64,000 bases of DNA from Tubiluchus corallicola (taxonomy: Eukaryota; Priapulida; Priapulimorpha; Priapulimorphida; Tubiluchidae): assembly GCA_030141605.1 (NCBI GenBank), contig JAQGDQ010000526.1, positions 1-64,000 on the forward strand, in the 5' to 3' direction. Shown here one piece after another: positions 1-13,454 of this stretch (position 1 is the stretch's first letter; every line of letters begins with the position of its first letter). A model generated the notes under the pieces. The model had not been told where the DNA came from. It made no database searches and was given only the letters and a program-made list of their open reading frames with translations. Both the position numbers and the translations under genes were made by a program.

Positions 1-165
1 TAGCAGGATCTTGCTTGGGAACAAAAAAATGAACTAGGTAAGGTTCTAGCTGACTGTTAAAACTGTTTCTAATACAGTAGAATGGCCTGGTACACTTAAC
101 CTTTGACTTTTTCACGAAGATCATCATTCGCTGGAACTGCAAAAAGCCTTATTTGAGGTCTATGT
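1..165. repeat. Interspersed repeat family 2, copy at window start
   Basis: Starts TAGCAGGATCTTGCTTGGGA. Its reverse complement matches 50015-50180 closely. Related pieces lie at 36268-36370. No coding frame. The rest of 166-290 shows nothing clear. Confidence 0.7.
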
Positions 166-290
166 TCATAAGCGAACGCCACATTGTTCACAACAACATT
201 AACTATAATAACGTTTCCTAAACACCATACTGTGAACTTTAGTCATAGCTCAAGCAAAAATGTATTTTACACACTAGGCGTATAGATTAG

Positions 291-2731
291 GAATGTATGG
301 ACCAAAATACGTGTGGATGCTTGTTGGTTGGTACAATAACCGTTGGTGGGAACAGGATGATGACACCGTTGAATGTACTGCTGAGGAATTATACACAGTT
401 ATCAAAGGTTACGTGTCAACGCAAGGTTTAGCTTTCCGCACTGATCCTGCTACCATAGTAAATGGAAAAGTAAGTTCATATTAGTTTCACTAAAATAGTT
501 ATTAAATCAGTGGGTAATCGGTGTAAAAATTTTCAATACACCAACCATTTCGATATCAGCTAATTAAAACACTCGGTAGGGCGGACATTGCGTATGGAAA
601 CTAAATTGTCTTAATTACTTTGTGCCAGCAAGAGTGTAAAAAACAGTGTGGACTGGTCACTGATGTACGTATTTGAACCTATCCAGCCGCCTTATATGTG
701 TCTTACCTTGCGCTTTGTTACCATGCCTATGTTACTCGAAGTTCAAGCGTCAGCTCACAAAGTAGCAGTGCCCTAGCACCAGGTGTGGTACCTCCCGCTA
801 CGTTCCGTTTCCGTTTCAGTATAGGCTGTATATATATATATTGCCAGGAAAATTTATTCATATATCAACTGCCCGAGATTAATTTTCATGTTTCCCAGTG
901 TCGGGCTACCAAAATTAGTGTCCTTGTAGAAAAATGACAATTGCCACAACGTGATGACCAACGTACATCTGCTTGCCATTAGTGAACGCTCTGCGCTCAA
1001 GAGCTGCTCACAGGTCTAACCTTTAAATAATGGTTTAGCTGGTCCAAACTTTTTATGTTGCATTGGGATTCCAGGAGGCACGGGCCGTACGTGTTTGAGC
1101 TTACCAATTTCAAACTGATCGTCGCATCAAACTCAAAAATAATGAAGCAAGTAGATTAAGAAAAGACACTTAATGAAGTGATTAAAGGACACGAAAACAC
1201 TGCATAAATAAAGCTTAAGATATTCGTTTTGGAATTTTGAATGTCAAACATGCTGTCTTATTTCATACAGAGCTTTCATTAGTAGTAATGCTGTTTAAAA
1301 CGTGTAAATTTAAACCCCCGCAATGATCATTAGGCGCAGCCATTTTAACAATAAGTCGTTTGAAACAAACTTAGATAACATTGCGTAACGTTTGAAAAAA
1401 CAATAAAATCATTCGTAGCACAATCCTCACTAACTCAGTGAAAGTACAAATTACTTTATAGTATCAATAAGATCCATAATGTGTTTTTGGTGAGCCAGTG
1501 ATGCACACTGGGATAGTGATACAGTAACGTTTTACTAGTTGGCGCGAACGTTTTAAATTATTAAAAACTTTCTTTAACTATAATATACATGTATGTTGCA
1601 CAATTTGTTTCAAATTGGTAAGCCTAATGCTCAATAACAGAACTGTGAATGGAAAGTTTTTTTATTATATACTTTAAAATTCCCTTCACGTCTGAAAATC
1701 AGTATCAAGTATGCTGCTGTAAGCTTGACTCACCATTATGTGCAAATAAGAAATCAAGGTGACTCGTCAAAACACAAATGGCTCTTTCTTGAAATTATTT
1801 TAGTGCTTAATGTATTGCTGATTTATGCTTTCACATAATACTACATTACAGACGGCTGCTGAAACAGTACAAGAATATGAAGACTTCATCAACCACAATG
1901 CCAGTTTGAGGAGTAAGCACGATTGGTCTTGGTCATACGATGGCATGTGGACAATCGCCATGGCTTTGGACATTGTGGATAGGGATCTACGGTAACTTTC
2001 CAACAGCAAAACTATTTCTATAGGACACACGCATAAACGCCGTCTCACTCAATGTTGTTTACCCTTCGTAGACTTAACATAAAGGATCATTAGATCTAGC
2101 GAATGGTGCAGTTCTATAACGTTTTGAAACAATCCTTGTGGAAACAGCACTTACCAGCACTGGCGTAATGGTCTCTGTAGTACCATGGCGAACTTTCTCT
2201 GCATTTACTTCTTTTAGAGACGAATATCTCATAAAGTTAAATTCAACACATCTTTTTTCCACAACGTGCTACTCATCAGGGAGTAACTTGATTAAAATCA
2301 CAGAAAAATAAATGGGGTGTTTTAATAAAGCTTATCTGAATTTGTTCTTACAAATTATAGATGATATAATTCTAATTAAGAAACGCAGAATACTCTGTGA
2401 TCTGCAATATGATAAGTGTGAGCAATTACTTGCAATGCCATCAAATATAGCTTCCTTTGGATTTAAATTTATGCGTAGCAATTTTTGTAATTAAGCGTTT
2501 TCAAAGCTGTTTCTTTATCAATTAGAAAGTGCAGATTCTCTAACTCAGTCAGATCAATTATAATACCAGGTTGGATTCCCTCCCAGCATTGATGTGTCTC
2601 TGGATGACAATATCTTTTATCTGTACCAAGAGAGAGAGCCACAGAGAAAGAGAGTGAGAGGGGGGAAAGAGAGAGAGAAACGCAGAGAGAAAGAGGAGAG
2701 AGAGAGAGACAGAGACAGAGAGAGAGAGAGA

Positions 2732-2819
<88 letters not shown>

Positions 2820-5800
2820 AACAGTATCGTGAACTCGTAACTGCACAACTGTCCTTAATGACAAATAAAGAATCTTGCTGCATGTACAACAAATATAATT
2901 CTGCAACACAACACTTGTTGCTTTTCGTTCTGTTACGCCAATGTTCCCCAAACTGAGCAAAAATGATCCCCTTGATTTGGAGTCTTATTCAGCAAGATAG
3001 AGCCTCTTACTTCGAAATCTAATTCTAGCTGTTTGCTGTTTTAGGGAGTCAAATTCCACCAGAAATTTGGAAAATTTTACCTACAACGACGCCGAGCTAA
3101 GGGAAAAATATTTGGCTGCCATGTACAACACAAGCTTTCCTGGAATTTCCGTATGCAGTCTATTACGATTATTATATCACTTTGCTAAATTACAATTATT
3201 AGGCTTACTCATTAATTACACAATATTAATTTATCTAAACTGTGACAGACTGAATTGATAGAAACTTTTGAAACTGAACATGACAAAAAAAGCAGCAAAC
3301 CTGAAATCAGAAATGCCGCTAGATTTGAACTATATTTTTCGAATTTGGTCTCACAGGAGAAACGGGTGCGAAAGACCTCCTAAAATGTCCGTTTTTCGCC
3401 CGTTTTTTGCAAAATCTATGCCTCTTCTTTTTAGAGAACGGGTATGTACCGGGCACGGTACTGGCAATGGTTGGATAGCCCGTTCAACGGTGGGTGTTAT
3501 AGTTATATTTAGAATTCGCGGGAGTCCCATGGCTTTCCGCAACAGGCGTTTTCCCCGACCAAACTCCCGATTTTTTCGAAATTTTAACCAAACACCCTGT
3601 AGAGAAAACGTTCTGACGGCACCAGGTTGGGCTCTGAGAAAGAGATAGATAGCTCGTTAGAAAGAGAAGGAACAAGGATATACAACGATTTGGGTCTCTT
3701 CTGAGGACATCTTCACCAGGAGGAGCACCTACGAGTGGATTGGAAGTTCCATTTCAGGCGATTCTCGTTAAGAAAGCTGCTGACGTCATTCCATTGTACT
3801 CTGCCTATAACTTTACTTCAGTAAAAGCTGCGACTTTACTTTTAACATTATGTCCGGTTTTCCTTTAACACTTGAAGATGTTGAAGTGGATGAGGAATTA
3901 CTCTAAGGACATTGTAAGAACAATAATAAGAACAACATCTATAATGAGATGCACTAATGAGTCATTTATTTTCAAAAACATCGTGTTGGGCTACTTCGTT
4001 TAATCTCGCGATGGCTTCCGTATCAGATTTAATCAGTAGCTGTTGAAAACACACTACAATTACTCTAGCTAAAATTAGTTCTTTCAATAAAGCATTCATC
4101 ATTTTTCCTCAGGGTCAGGTCGAATATGATGAAAATGGAGACAGAATTGGCATGATAAAGGTTGAGCAGATGAGAGAGGAAGAGGAAAAAACCATCGGCG
4201 TGTACATCATGAGAAATGGGAAGCTAATCTGGAATGTAAATGAGGGTTTACAGTTTGAAGGTATATCACTTTTGAATCCTCATTGAACGATTATTGCAAT
4301 AGCAGATCGTGTCATTTCTGCAAATGGACACAGGGGGAATTGCCTGCACCCTTCACAGTCACGACTCCATCTTCTAATGATCTTACCTAAAAGGTTGGTT
4401 CGCACGTTACGCTAACACAACAACAGACCTAGCGAAAAGTAGAAGCCAAGTTTGTTGAGTACACATCAGCTGCCATCGTCTTTAATTATTGTAAGTTAAT
4501 ATCACAAATACTGTTCATCTGTAATAAAAGTCTACTTCTATAATGAAATTTCATTATGTACTAATTGTGGGAAAACGGGCTTCCTACATTCAAACAGTTC
4601 ATCATCCTGTTTATCAAATTTGAATGCAGCTGCAAGTTTTTATGCGCACAGAAGAAAACCCGAGGAATACGTAAAGTGCTTTCACAGAACTGGTAATGTC
4701 TGTAATTAAATCTATAACTTAGTTAGCGTTATTCAACTACCATGAAGCCTAGTACGATTTTTACACAGACTTCATTAGTCAATCTGGTAAATGAGCATTC
4801 GTTTATTTCTTACAAAGTAGAAATGATAATTACGTATAAACGTGGAAGTTTGATTAACTCATCCTAACAATAATTTAACAATATGATTACAGTCTCGGTA
4901 GTTTTATAGTTTATTTACTTATGAAAATCGTCAAATTATTATTATAACTTCAATGGGCTGCTGACTTAACTCATTCAGGACAGTACCATTCAAAATAGGT
5001 CTTATAAGAGCTATGATTTTTCTGCTGCTGTACGAGCACAGACATTACTAAATGATTACATATTAGGTGCTGTTCTATTCAGGAGAATCTCGGCTATCCA
5101 ATCATGCTATTTGCTTAAACACCTATATGTGATATAATTGGATAGAATTAAGAAAAATGCCCTTTTCATGCATTCCAACTTAGCCTATGGAGTAGCTTAG
5201 TCTGGCGTACACTTGCGCGATCGTAGACACTATTTTATTGATCACCTAGTTGCTACATCCCTAGAGAACTACCTGATGAAAAGAGTTGCAGGAATAACCA
5301 GCCAATCAGCCAAGGACAAATTAAGGTTGTTTCATCTTTTAACAGACTTTTCTCCCTAAAATAGAACAGACTTGAGGCCAGAGTGTTATGTCTAGATATT
5401 TGAAAGTTGTGTTGTGTCTGAACAGTTGAAATTTTCTGCATTAGCCGATTTCAAACAAGTGACAGCGTACATTGTTACAGCGCAAACACTGCAGTTATTG
5501 AAAGCGTTTTTGAATTTTTTTCGACAAACATCGATTTTTAATTGGTCTGGCAAGCAAATGCATTCCTTTATAATTTTCCGTCAATGGCCATTGTATGAGG
5601 AGTAGAAACCTACAAAAATTATTAAATATAACGCAATAGCTGAGAGCAGTTTTTCATGAACCCACGCAAAATGCAGCAAACTGTTACGGTCCTAAAAGAG
5701 TTAAACATCACCAACAAGAAATATTTCAATAATGACTAGTTCATTACAAACATACAACAGAATTTTTAGGAGAAAGACACGTTGCAAATGTGACAACTTG

Positions 5801-8800
5801 ACAATCTAACAATGAACATCTGACAAAAACTGTTAGTATTTCGTTATGGGTCTGAGTTCTGACATTTACATTATCATTTAAGAATTTCTTTGTTATACTT
5901 TCAATTTATATTCTTGTCAACCGCTGATTTATGATTAATTCATTTTGAAGGTGGAATCACCCCTAGAGATGGACCGTTGAAACAAGACGCTCATATTAAA
6001 GTGCCAAAAGCTTTGTACATAGTCATGTGTTGCATAGCTTTTACTGGAATCGTGTTAGCCTTGTTCTTCTTGTCCTTCAACATCATATACAAGAAGAGAA
6101 AGTGAGTTTTAATTGATGCCTCATCACTTGCTTGTTATGTTTTACCTGTTTTGACCATTTTTTACTGGTCGCTTGCTGCACGTTTTTTTTTGTCTGTTTC
6201 ATTATTGATTTGCTCATTAAATAATGACTAATTAGCTGACTAGCTGGTTGGCTACCTCACTGGATGACTGGGGATTAGTTAGTTTGTTAGTTGAATGACT
6301 GGTTGTTAGCTGGTTTGGTTGGTCGGTTGGTCAGTTAGTCAGTCTGTCGGTTGGTCGATTGGTCAGCTGGCTGGCTGATTAGCTGGTTCGGCGAATTGAT
6401 GTTTGTTGGTTGTTTGATTGGTGGCTGTTTAGTCGATTAGTTCCTGGCTTGCTGGCAGGCTGGCTTGTCTTTTTGGTTGCTTGGCAATATTAACCTTGTA
6501 TTTTTACTTTAGGTTAATAAAATTGAGCAGCCCCAATGTAAATAACATCATAGCAGTTGGCAGCTTATTTTGCTATACGTCAGTATTCATCTTGGGTTTG
6601 GACGAAGGGACAGTATCGCTTGACAATCTTCGGATCGTGTGCAACGTAAGTTTATTAAAAATCATAGTTCAAAAGACGCTGGCGCACAAGTACTTCATGA
6701 CCTTTTGTCATTTGAATGAATGACCGTTTTACATTGCCAGCAAGAATGCGCCAATTTGTCGTATAGCTAGCTACTAGTCGTATCACTCGTATGAGAAATG
6801 GCTACCAGTCATATGAAGAGAGCCGAGCATATTGATTAAGGACTTTATGATTGAGGTTTGCTGATTCAATTCATTGACTAACTAGCTGATCGACTAACCG
6901 ACTGACCAACCGTCAAGCGACCAGACATTTCCAGACTAAAAATCAGCTTTGAACCGTGCGATCGGTCTGCAATTTATTGAAACTGAAAAGCACAAAACCT
7001 ACTAAAACATGGTATATCAGCAAATGTAACAAAGTTGAACCAGCAATGATTGGCTTAGAAACTCTGGAAATTAGTGGTAATTTCTGACACTTTAAAATTA
7101 TTAGATATTAGTCAAAGTAGATGTTATAATAGTAGTAGCTTATAATTTGCTGGCGACAGCTTTGGCTTAAATAATAACTAACTATAAATAACCATAAATA
7201 ACTTGTTGATTGTAAATTATAATGAAATTAACAGAACATTTTGCCAAAACAACATGGTCAGCGTAACGACAACAAGAAAAACTGGCTACTGAGAACTTAC
7301 ACGACTCTACGTGTAAAAAACGAGTATGGTAGATAGATGACGTAGATACTAAATATAAACGGTGTTTGTTAAGGTGTATGTTAATTAAGGCACAAGAAAC
7401 CCCTCAACTTACATAAAGCTTAAAAAATTCGTCTTGAAATGTTGGACTACTTACATACTACCTATTTGCTTTAGACTTGTGTCGGCAATAAAGCTGTATA
7501 AAACATTTAAATTTAAACTCCCGCGATGACCGTTAGACGCAGCCATTTTGATGGTAGGTCGTTTGAAACAAGTTTAGCTAACACTGAGTAAAATTTGAAA
7601 AAAATAATCAGAGCATTCGTAGCGCACACGTCACTAACTAAATAAAATTTAAAATTGCTGTATCTTGTCAATAAGATTAAAAATACGTTTTTGGTTAGTG
7701 GGTGGTGCACCCTGGGGGGTGACTCAGCGACATTTTACTAAATGGTGAAAACATTTTAAATAACTAATAACTTTCTTTTCTAGTTACGTAAGTCCTACAA
7801 GCAGGTAAGCCAAATGCTAAGTGATATAATTTTCCATGGAAAGTTTTTGGGGACATTTGGCACATAGTTAAACATTTCCTTTCTTCCCCTGATTTACGTT
7901 TGCGTTATTGACATCGCGGGAAGTTTAAAAAAAACAAAAAAATCTTTCAACGCGAGTACGATATACGCACAAAATTGCTATAAAGTAATATTATTTCTTA
8001 GAGGCGATTTTTCTGAGACCTACTTCGGGTACCCATTTTCTTATCCTTTAAGCCTACAGCATGTAGTCATTGTCTTTTGCTAGGCATTTGCCATCATGCA
8101 AATTAATAATTTAGTGATGAGCTTAGATCTTGTTGGATTAGATAGCATTTGCTGTTAATTAAATATTATTCTTGATGCGCTCACAGCTGCATATTATTCT
8201 GTTGTGCAACAGATTTTCTATGCAGATGACAAATAAGTCAGTTCCTCAGACGTGCAAAGTTAATTGCATAATAAATTACCAGCAATAATATACTTGAAAT
8301 ATTCTAACACGTAATAATATTCTCTATGTTCACACTAGAGCTATAACTTCATCTCTGGTGCAAAATATACAACTCAGGACACATAATAAACTGACTTCAG
8401 AAAAGTATATTTATTTAATTATTTATTCATTTATTTATTTATTTATTTATTTGTTTACTTATCAAAAAAATGAGGTAAAGTGGCCTTGAAGCAACCTTAC
8501 CAGGACTACAGGTCGACGACAGATAACTAAACCTCCAAACAGCATCAATACAGACGTTGAACAAAACATTATTAAAAACACTTTGAAAATCGATGCATAG
8601 AATGTAGAATAAAAACACAATGTAAATATACACAATACATTTGCATTACATTTACAAATATACATAATTATATTTAAAGTACTACAAGCGTCTTTACTTG
8701 TAAACTACGTAGATTGTGTCTGTCATTCACTTTTGAGTACACGTTATCGTCAAATTAATGAATGGGTGTATGAATACGTTGTGCAACACATCAATGCATC

Positions 8801-11800
8801 TGTGGCGTCCCCCGCGGGGACGCCCACATGGACAAAATGATTAATAAAATTTTCTTTATGGACATCTTGTGGATGCGCCCAAGTAAAATGTCCAAAATAA
8901 AAATCTAACCTCGACCTAAACAGTTAACTGCTGCAGTAAACCTAAAATTTATTTATTCAGTATAAAGATGTGGTTCAGCAACAAAGAGAAACAAATAATA
9001 GAAAAATAATTAACAGATTAACAGGTGAAAATTACAGCAGCTAAGTAAAAATATGACATGTTTCCAATAATAGCCTAATCGATTTCTGATTTATAACAAA
9101 AATAGCAGATTACTGCGTTAATCTACAAGATAAAGATCATTTAGACTAAATTAAGTACAATTAAATTAAACAGAACTTACAATTTGGTGATTAAATGGCA
9201 TCCTGGATAACAAAACAGCATTTAATGAGTTCACCAGAACTACGGCAGTACGAAAAAGCTATAATCCGAGGTATACGTGTAAGTGTGAACAGGTAAAATA
9301 GGTCAAGTCATGTGACTATACCTAAAGTTGGCTTCTGATGTCTGATTGGCTGTAATGTATAACAAAGTTAAAAAAGGTTGAAACTAAAAAGATTTCACAA
9401 ACGTTAAATAGGTGCCGCTAGTAGCTACTATATTGATTTCCCTTATCTATTTTATGGTACTCACCTATTTTTAAGAACATCAGTTTTCTTCAAACCAGCA
9501 ACATCAACTTAAGATGATTAAAATCTCTTAGTAAGCTTATATGTCAGCTTAGATTCATTTGCTACAGCGTACATAATATAACTTAAGTAATTTAAGTTAT
9601 CACATATTATCACCTGCGTCCAGCGTTCAGTTTTAGTCGGATAATTAGTCGGTGCAGCCAGTTATGTAGTAGTACACGCAAATATACTTGTGTATATACA
9701 TGAATATACATGAATACGATTATTCATTACGACTATTCTCCCTGCCATCGAATATGGTAACGTAGTATGGTCAGGATGCAGTGAAAACAGTATACGTTTG
9801 TTAGAAAATATTCAGCTAACTGCAGCTAGAATCTGTTCTGGCGCTATGTTTCGATCTTGCCCTGCAAGTATCTTGTCAGATAGCGGCTTCACTAAATTAG
9901 TGACACGCTTCCATTATCATCGCCTATGTCTTTTTTCAAAATAATCAATGACTTAGTGCCCCACTATTTAAGTGCAATTCTGCCGCCAAAGGGAAACGAA
10001 GTTACCCCCTATTATATACGCAGTGGTACTAAATACAGAAATTTTAATTGCCGTTCTGTTAGCTGTGAAAAATCGTTTTTAATATCGACCATTAACATGT
10101 GGAACAACTTACCACAGAACATTCGTGAAATTACATCCATTTCACAATTCAAACAAGAGCTCAAATCTCATTTAAGTTTTTCGTTGCGTAAGAAACATTT
10201 TTCATTTGGTAAATCCCCAATATCAGTGCACCATACGCGCATGAGAATCGGATTTTCTCAGCTAAACTATGACCTTTTCTCTAAAGGCTGTAAAGATAAT
10301 AACGGTCATCCAATATTGCCGAATTGTAACTGTGGATTTCGATTTGAGTCTGTTGAACACTTTTTGTTGCACTGCCCATTGCATCAACTAGCTAGGGCAG
10401 TTATGTTTGATAAATTAAATGCAATACTTCTACCCGAAAACCGTAATATAGCTGTCTTAGGAAATAATGATTTGTTGAAGTTGTTATTATTCAGTAAAGA
10501 TGAATTTAACTATGTTACTAACTGTAAAATATTCCAATGTATACATGACTTTATGTTATGTACTAAACGCTTCTTGTAGTTTCTATCTGATATAAAATGC
10601 ATCATTCTTAAATAATCGTACATTAATATTTACTAACCGTCTTCTACTACTCATGTCTAATGTATCACTGTAGTAAAACTTTAGTATACTAAAGTATACT
10701 AAAAACTAAGTATAATCTATTCTTACTGTAAATGTTCTTGTAAATAGTTTATAAAGTCTGTTGTGGTGAGGATCCTAAATCATGTTGTACAAACTGTCTG
10801 ATCCAATCCTAAATAAATTATGTTTAAACTAAATATACTTGTGCAGTTGTTTTAGTCACGTGTTTTAGTAAAGCTCTGTCCACATTGTAACTATTGTGTT
10901 TCTCCCTTAGTTCCTTTCTAGTACTTATATTCAAAATTACACATAATGATCTTGTTTTTCTCTGCGTAAAATGTAACAATTGAGCGCCATTTTCAGATTC
11001 AGCCCTGGCTTCTATCTTTGGGGTTCACGCTAACATTTGGAGGACTCTTTGTAAAGACGTGGAGAGTCTACAGGATATTCACAAATCGGTCAAAAAGAAA
11101 ACTGGCAAGTACAATGTTGCAAACATTTATGAAACAAAGCTGCGATTAACAGACTAGAATGCGTTCACGAGATTGCGAAACAGGAATTTTACGTGCCCGT
11201 AAGCGCGCCTCATTGGGTGTCATTATCAACATCTTATGGATGCGTAAAAGCGATTGTTACCGGTAGCGATTTTCCGCAAGGATTTGCCTGAAAAGACACC
11301 TGGTACTTGTTGCCTGGCAACGAAATACTTATAATCTAGCGACATTTTTGTTTTAAAAACTGGCTTTCTTCTGCAGACCAAGTTTGGCAATACCAAGGCT
11401 AAAGACGTCTGCAACTCTAGCTGAACTAGTGGGTAGCATTCATTAACTTACCTATTTATGATCCAAAGATGATAAAAGCGGCCATTATACAATTTAAATA
11501 AAAAAAGTTTAAAGACCTATGATACGCAAACAGTGTGACGCCGACTGGTAGCTGGCCAGGTTAACAGATTTTTTACATATTACATATTTTAACTCGAAAC
11601 ACGTTCGAGTTAAACTCGAGTTTTAACTCGAGTTCGGCGACAATGTGTCAGTTGGATCAAGGACATCTTGAAGAGGTTTACCAAATATCTGAACGCTGAC
11701 ATTTTCAACCTCTTCAGCAACAAAAAAACTTGTGTGATTTATATTCTAAAATGCACCCACATTCAAACTGAGTACATATTTGGGAAACTTGCTGTAATCC

Positions 11801-12035
11801 TTATAGTAAAGCATTGGGATTTGGCTTCATTCTTTAATTGACAAAGAGAAGTACCTGATAAACTCTGGTTGAGGTATGCATATTACTTATTCATATTACA
11901 TATTCATTCTCTCATTATTAACTGTCTTTGTTTGTTCACTCATTATCTTACTCATTCACTCATTTACACCTTTTCTTATTTACCACCTCATTGTTTTCGT
12001 CATCCATTTATTCAAGCACTCATTCATTCATTCAT

Positions 12036-12091
<56 letters not shown>

Positions 12092-13414
12092 TCGTTTGTT
12101 CATTTACTTTATTAACTCATTTAGCTATCTTTCATTTATTTATTAATAAATTAAATCATCGTTCTGCTAAATTAGTCTGTAAATCTAACAACATTAATCA
12201 CATTTTTATTTCATCATTAGTTTAACCGTAGGTCATCTTGGTTTAATCTAAAACACACGCTGTCATGTCATGTCGCTAGATCGTAAAAAAATCAAACGAC
12301 AGACATCATCGTCAAGAGAAAGGAAAAGCAAAAAATTGCAAAAATATGTATAGAAACATGAAAAAGCCAATTTTTCCCGACATTAACCCATTTTATCCTA
12401 TACAGCGAAAAGTCTCTCTGGCAAGAGTTTGGCCATTTGTGAAAAATAAGCAAAGCTTGTAAATAACTATGTATGTATAATGTTGATCTTTATGATTTCA
12501 GGTTATAAAAGATCTTCAGTTGTTTCTTATCCTGCTGTTGTTTTCTGTAATCGACTTGATTATTCTTAGCGTGTGGGTTGCTGTTGACCCCATGATAGTT
12601 GAACGTAAAACTCTTCCAACTGAGGTAAATTACGGAATATGAGCTAAAAATCGTAACATTTTTTTGCCTTTTAATTTTTTCATGAATGAAATAGTTAGAT
12701 GATTGGTTAGTCAGTTAGTCAGTCAGTGGGTTCGTCGTTTAATTGGGCGGTTCATTCAAGAAAAAGGAGAAAATGCTTCATTTCTTTAAATTTTCTTCAT
12801 TCACTTTGAGTTTCACGTTATTTGGTTATATACACCGATCTCGTCAGAATCGGTCATGAAGGCAAACATCTGCAGAAACCCAGTAATTTCCTGTAAAGTA
12901 ATGAGTAACATGGATTTTCTTTACAGTTCGATGAAGCCATTGACATTGTCAAACACACCTATATTAGTACCTGCCGGTCCAGCTATCAATACGTTTTCCT
13001 GGGTGCCATACTTGGTTACAAAGCACTTGTTTTGCTTTACGGGGCTGTCTTAGCGTGGGAAACCAGGTACATTAAGTCAGCTCTTATGTAAAACATAATT
13101 TACAATCTACATAATATAAAAAAGATGTGCAATGCGTAAAAGACTACAAACATACTATTATAAGTTTTAATAGCATATCGACTATCGTAAACCCAGAGTA
13201 GTCAATACATTATACTTCTATTATCTCGCTTATCATACTTTTGAAGACTTATTATATATACAAAATTAGCTTTCCACTCCGACCATGTACAAATGCTTCC
13301 AATTCCCTCTGTGTTTCTTACTTTTTATTTACTGCCGACTATTCTTCCTCTCTGTCTTTCTCTTTCCTCGCCATTGTGTTTCCTTCAAGCATATCTCCTC
13401 TCTCCCTCTTATTC

Positions 13415-13454
<40 letters not shown>

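Noticed and set aside
2469-2960. Open frames rich in Ser-Leu or Arg-Glu over the GA tract
   Set aside because: These are translations of a dinucleotide repeat, on both strands at once, without any domain.
3268-3648. 126-aa plus-strand frame
   Set aside because: It conflicts with the receptor gene structure (in an intron) and its composition is not protein-like.
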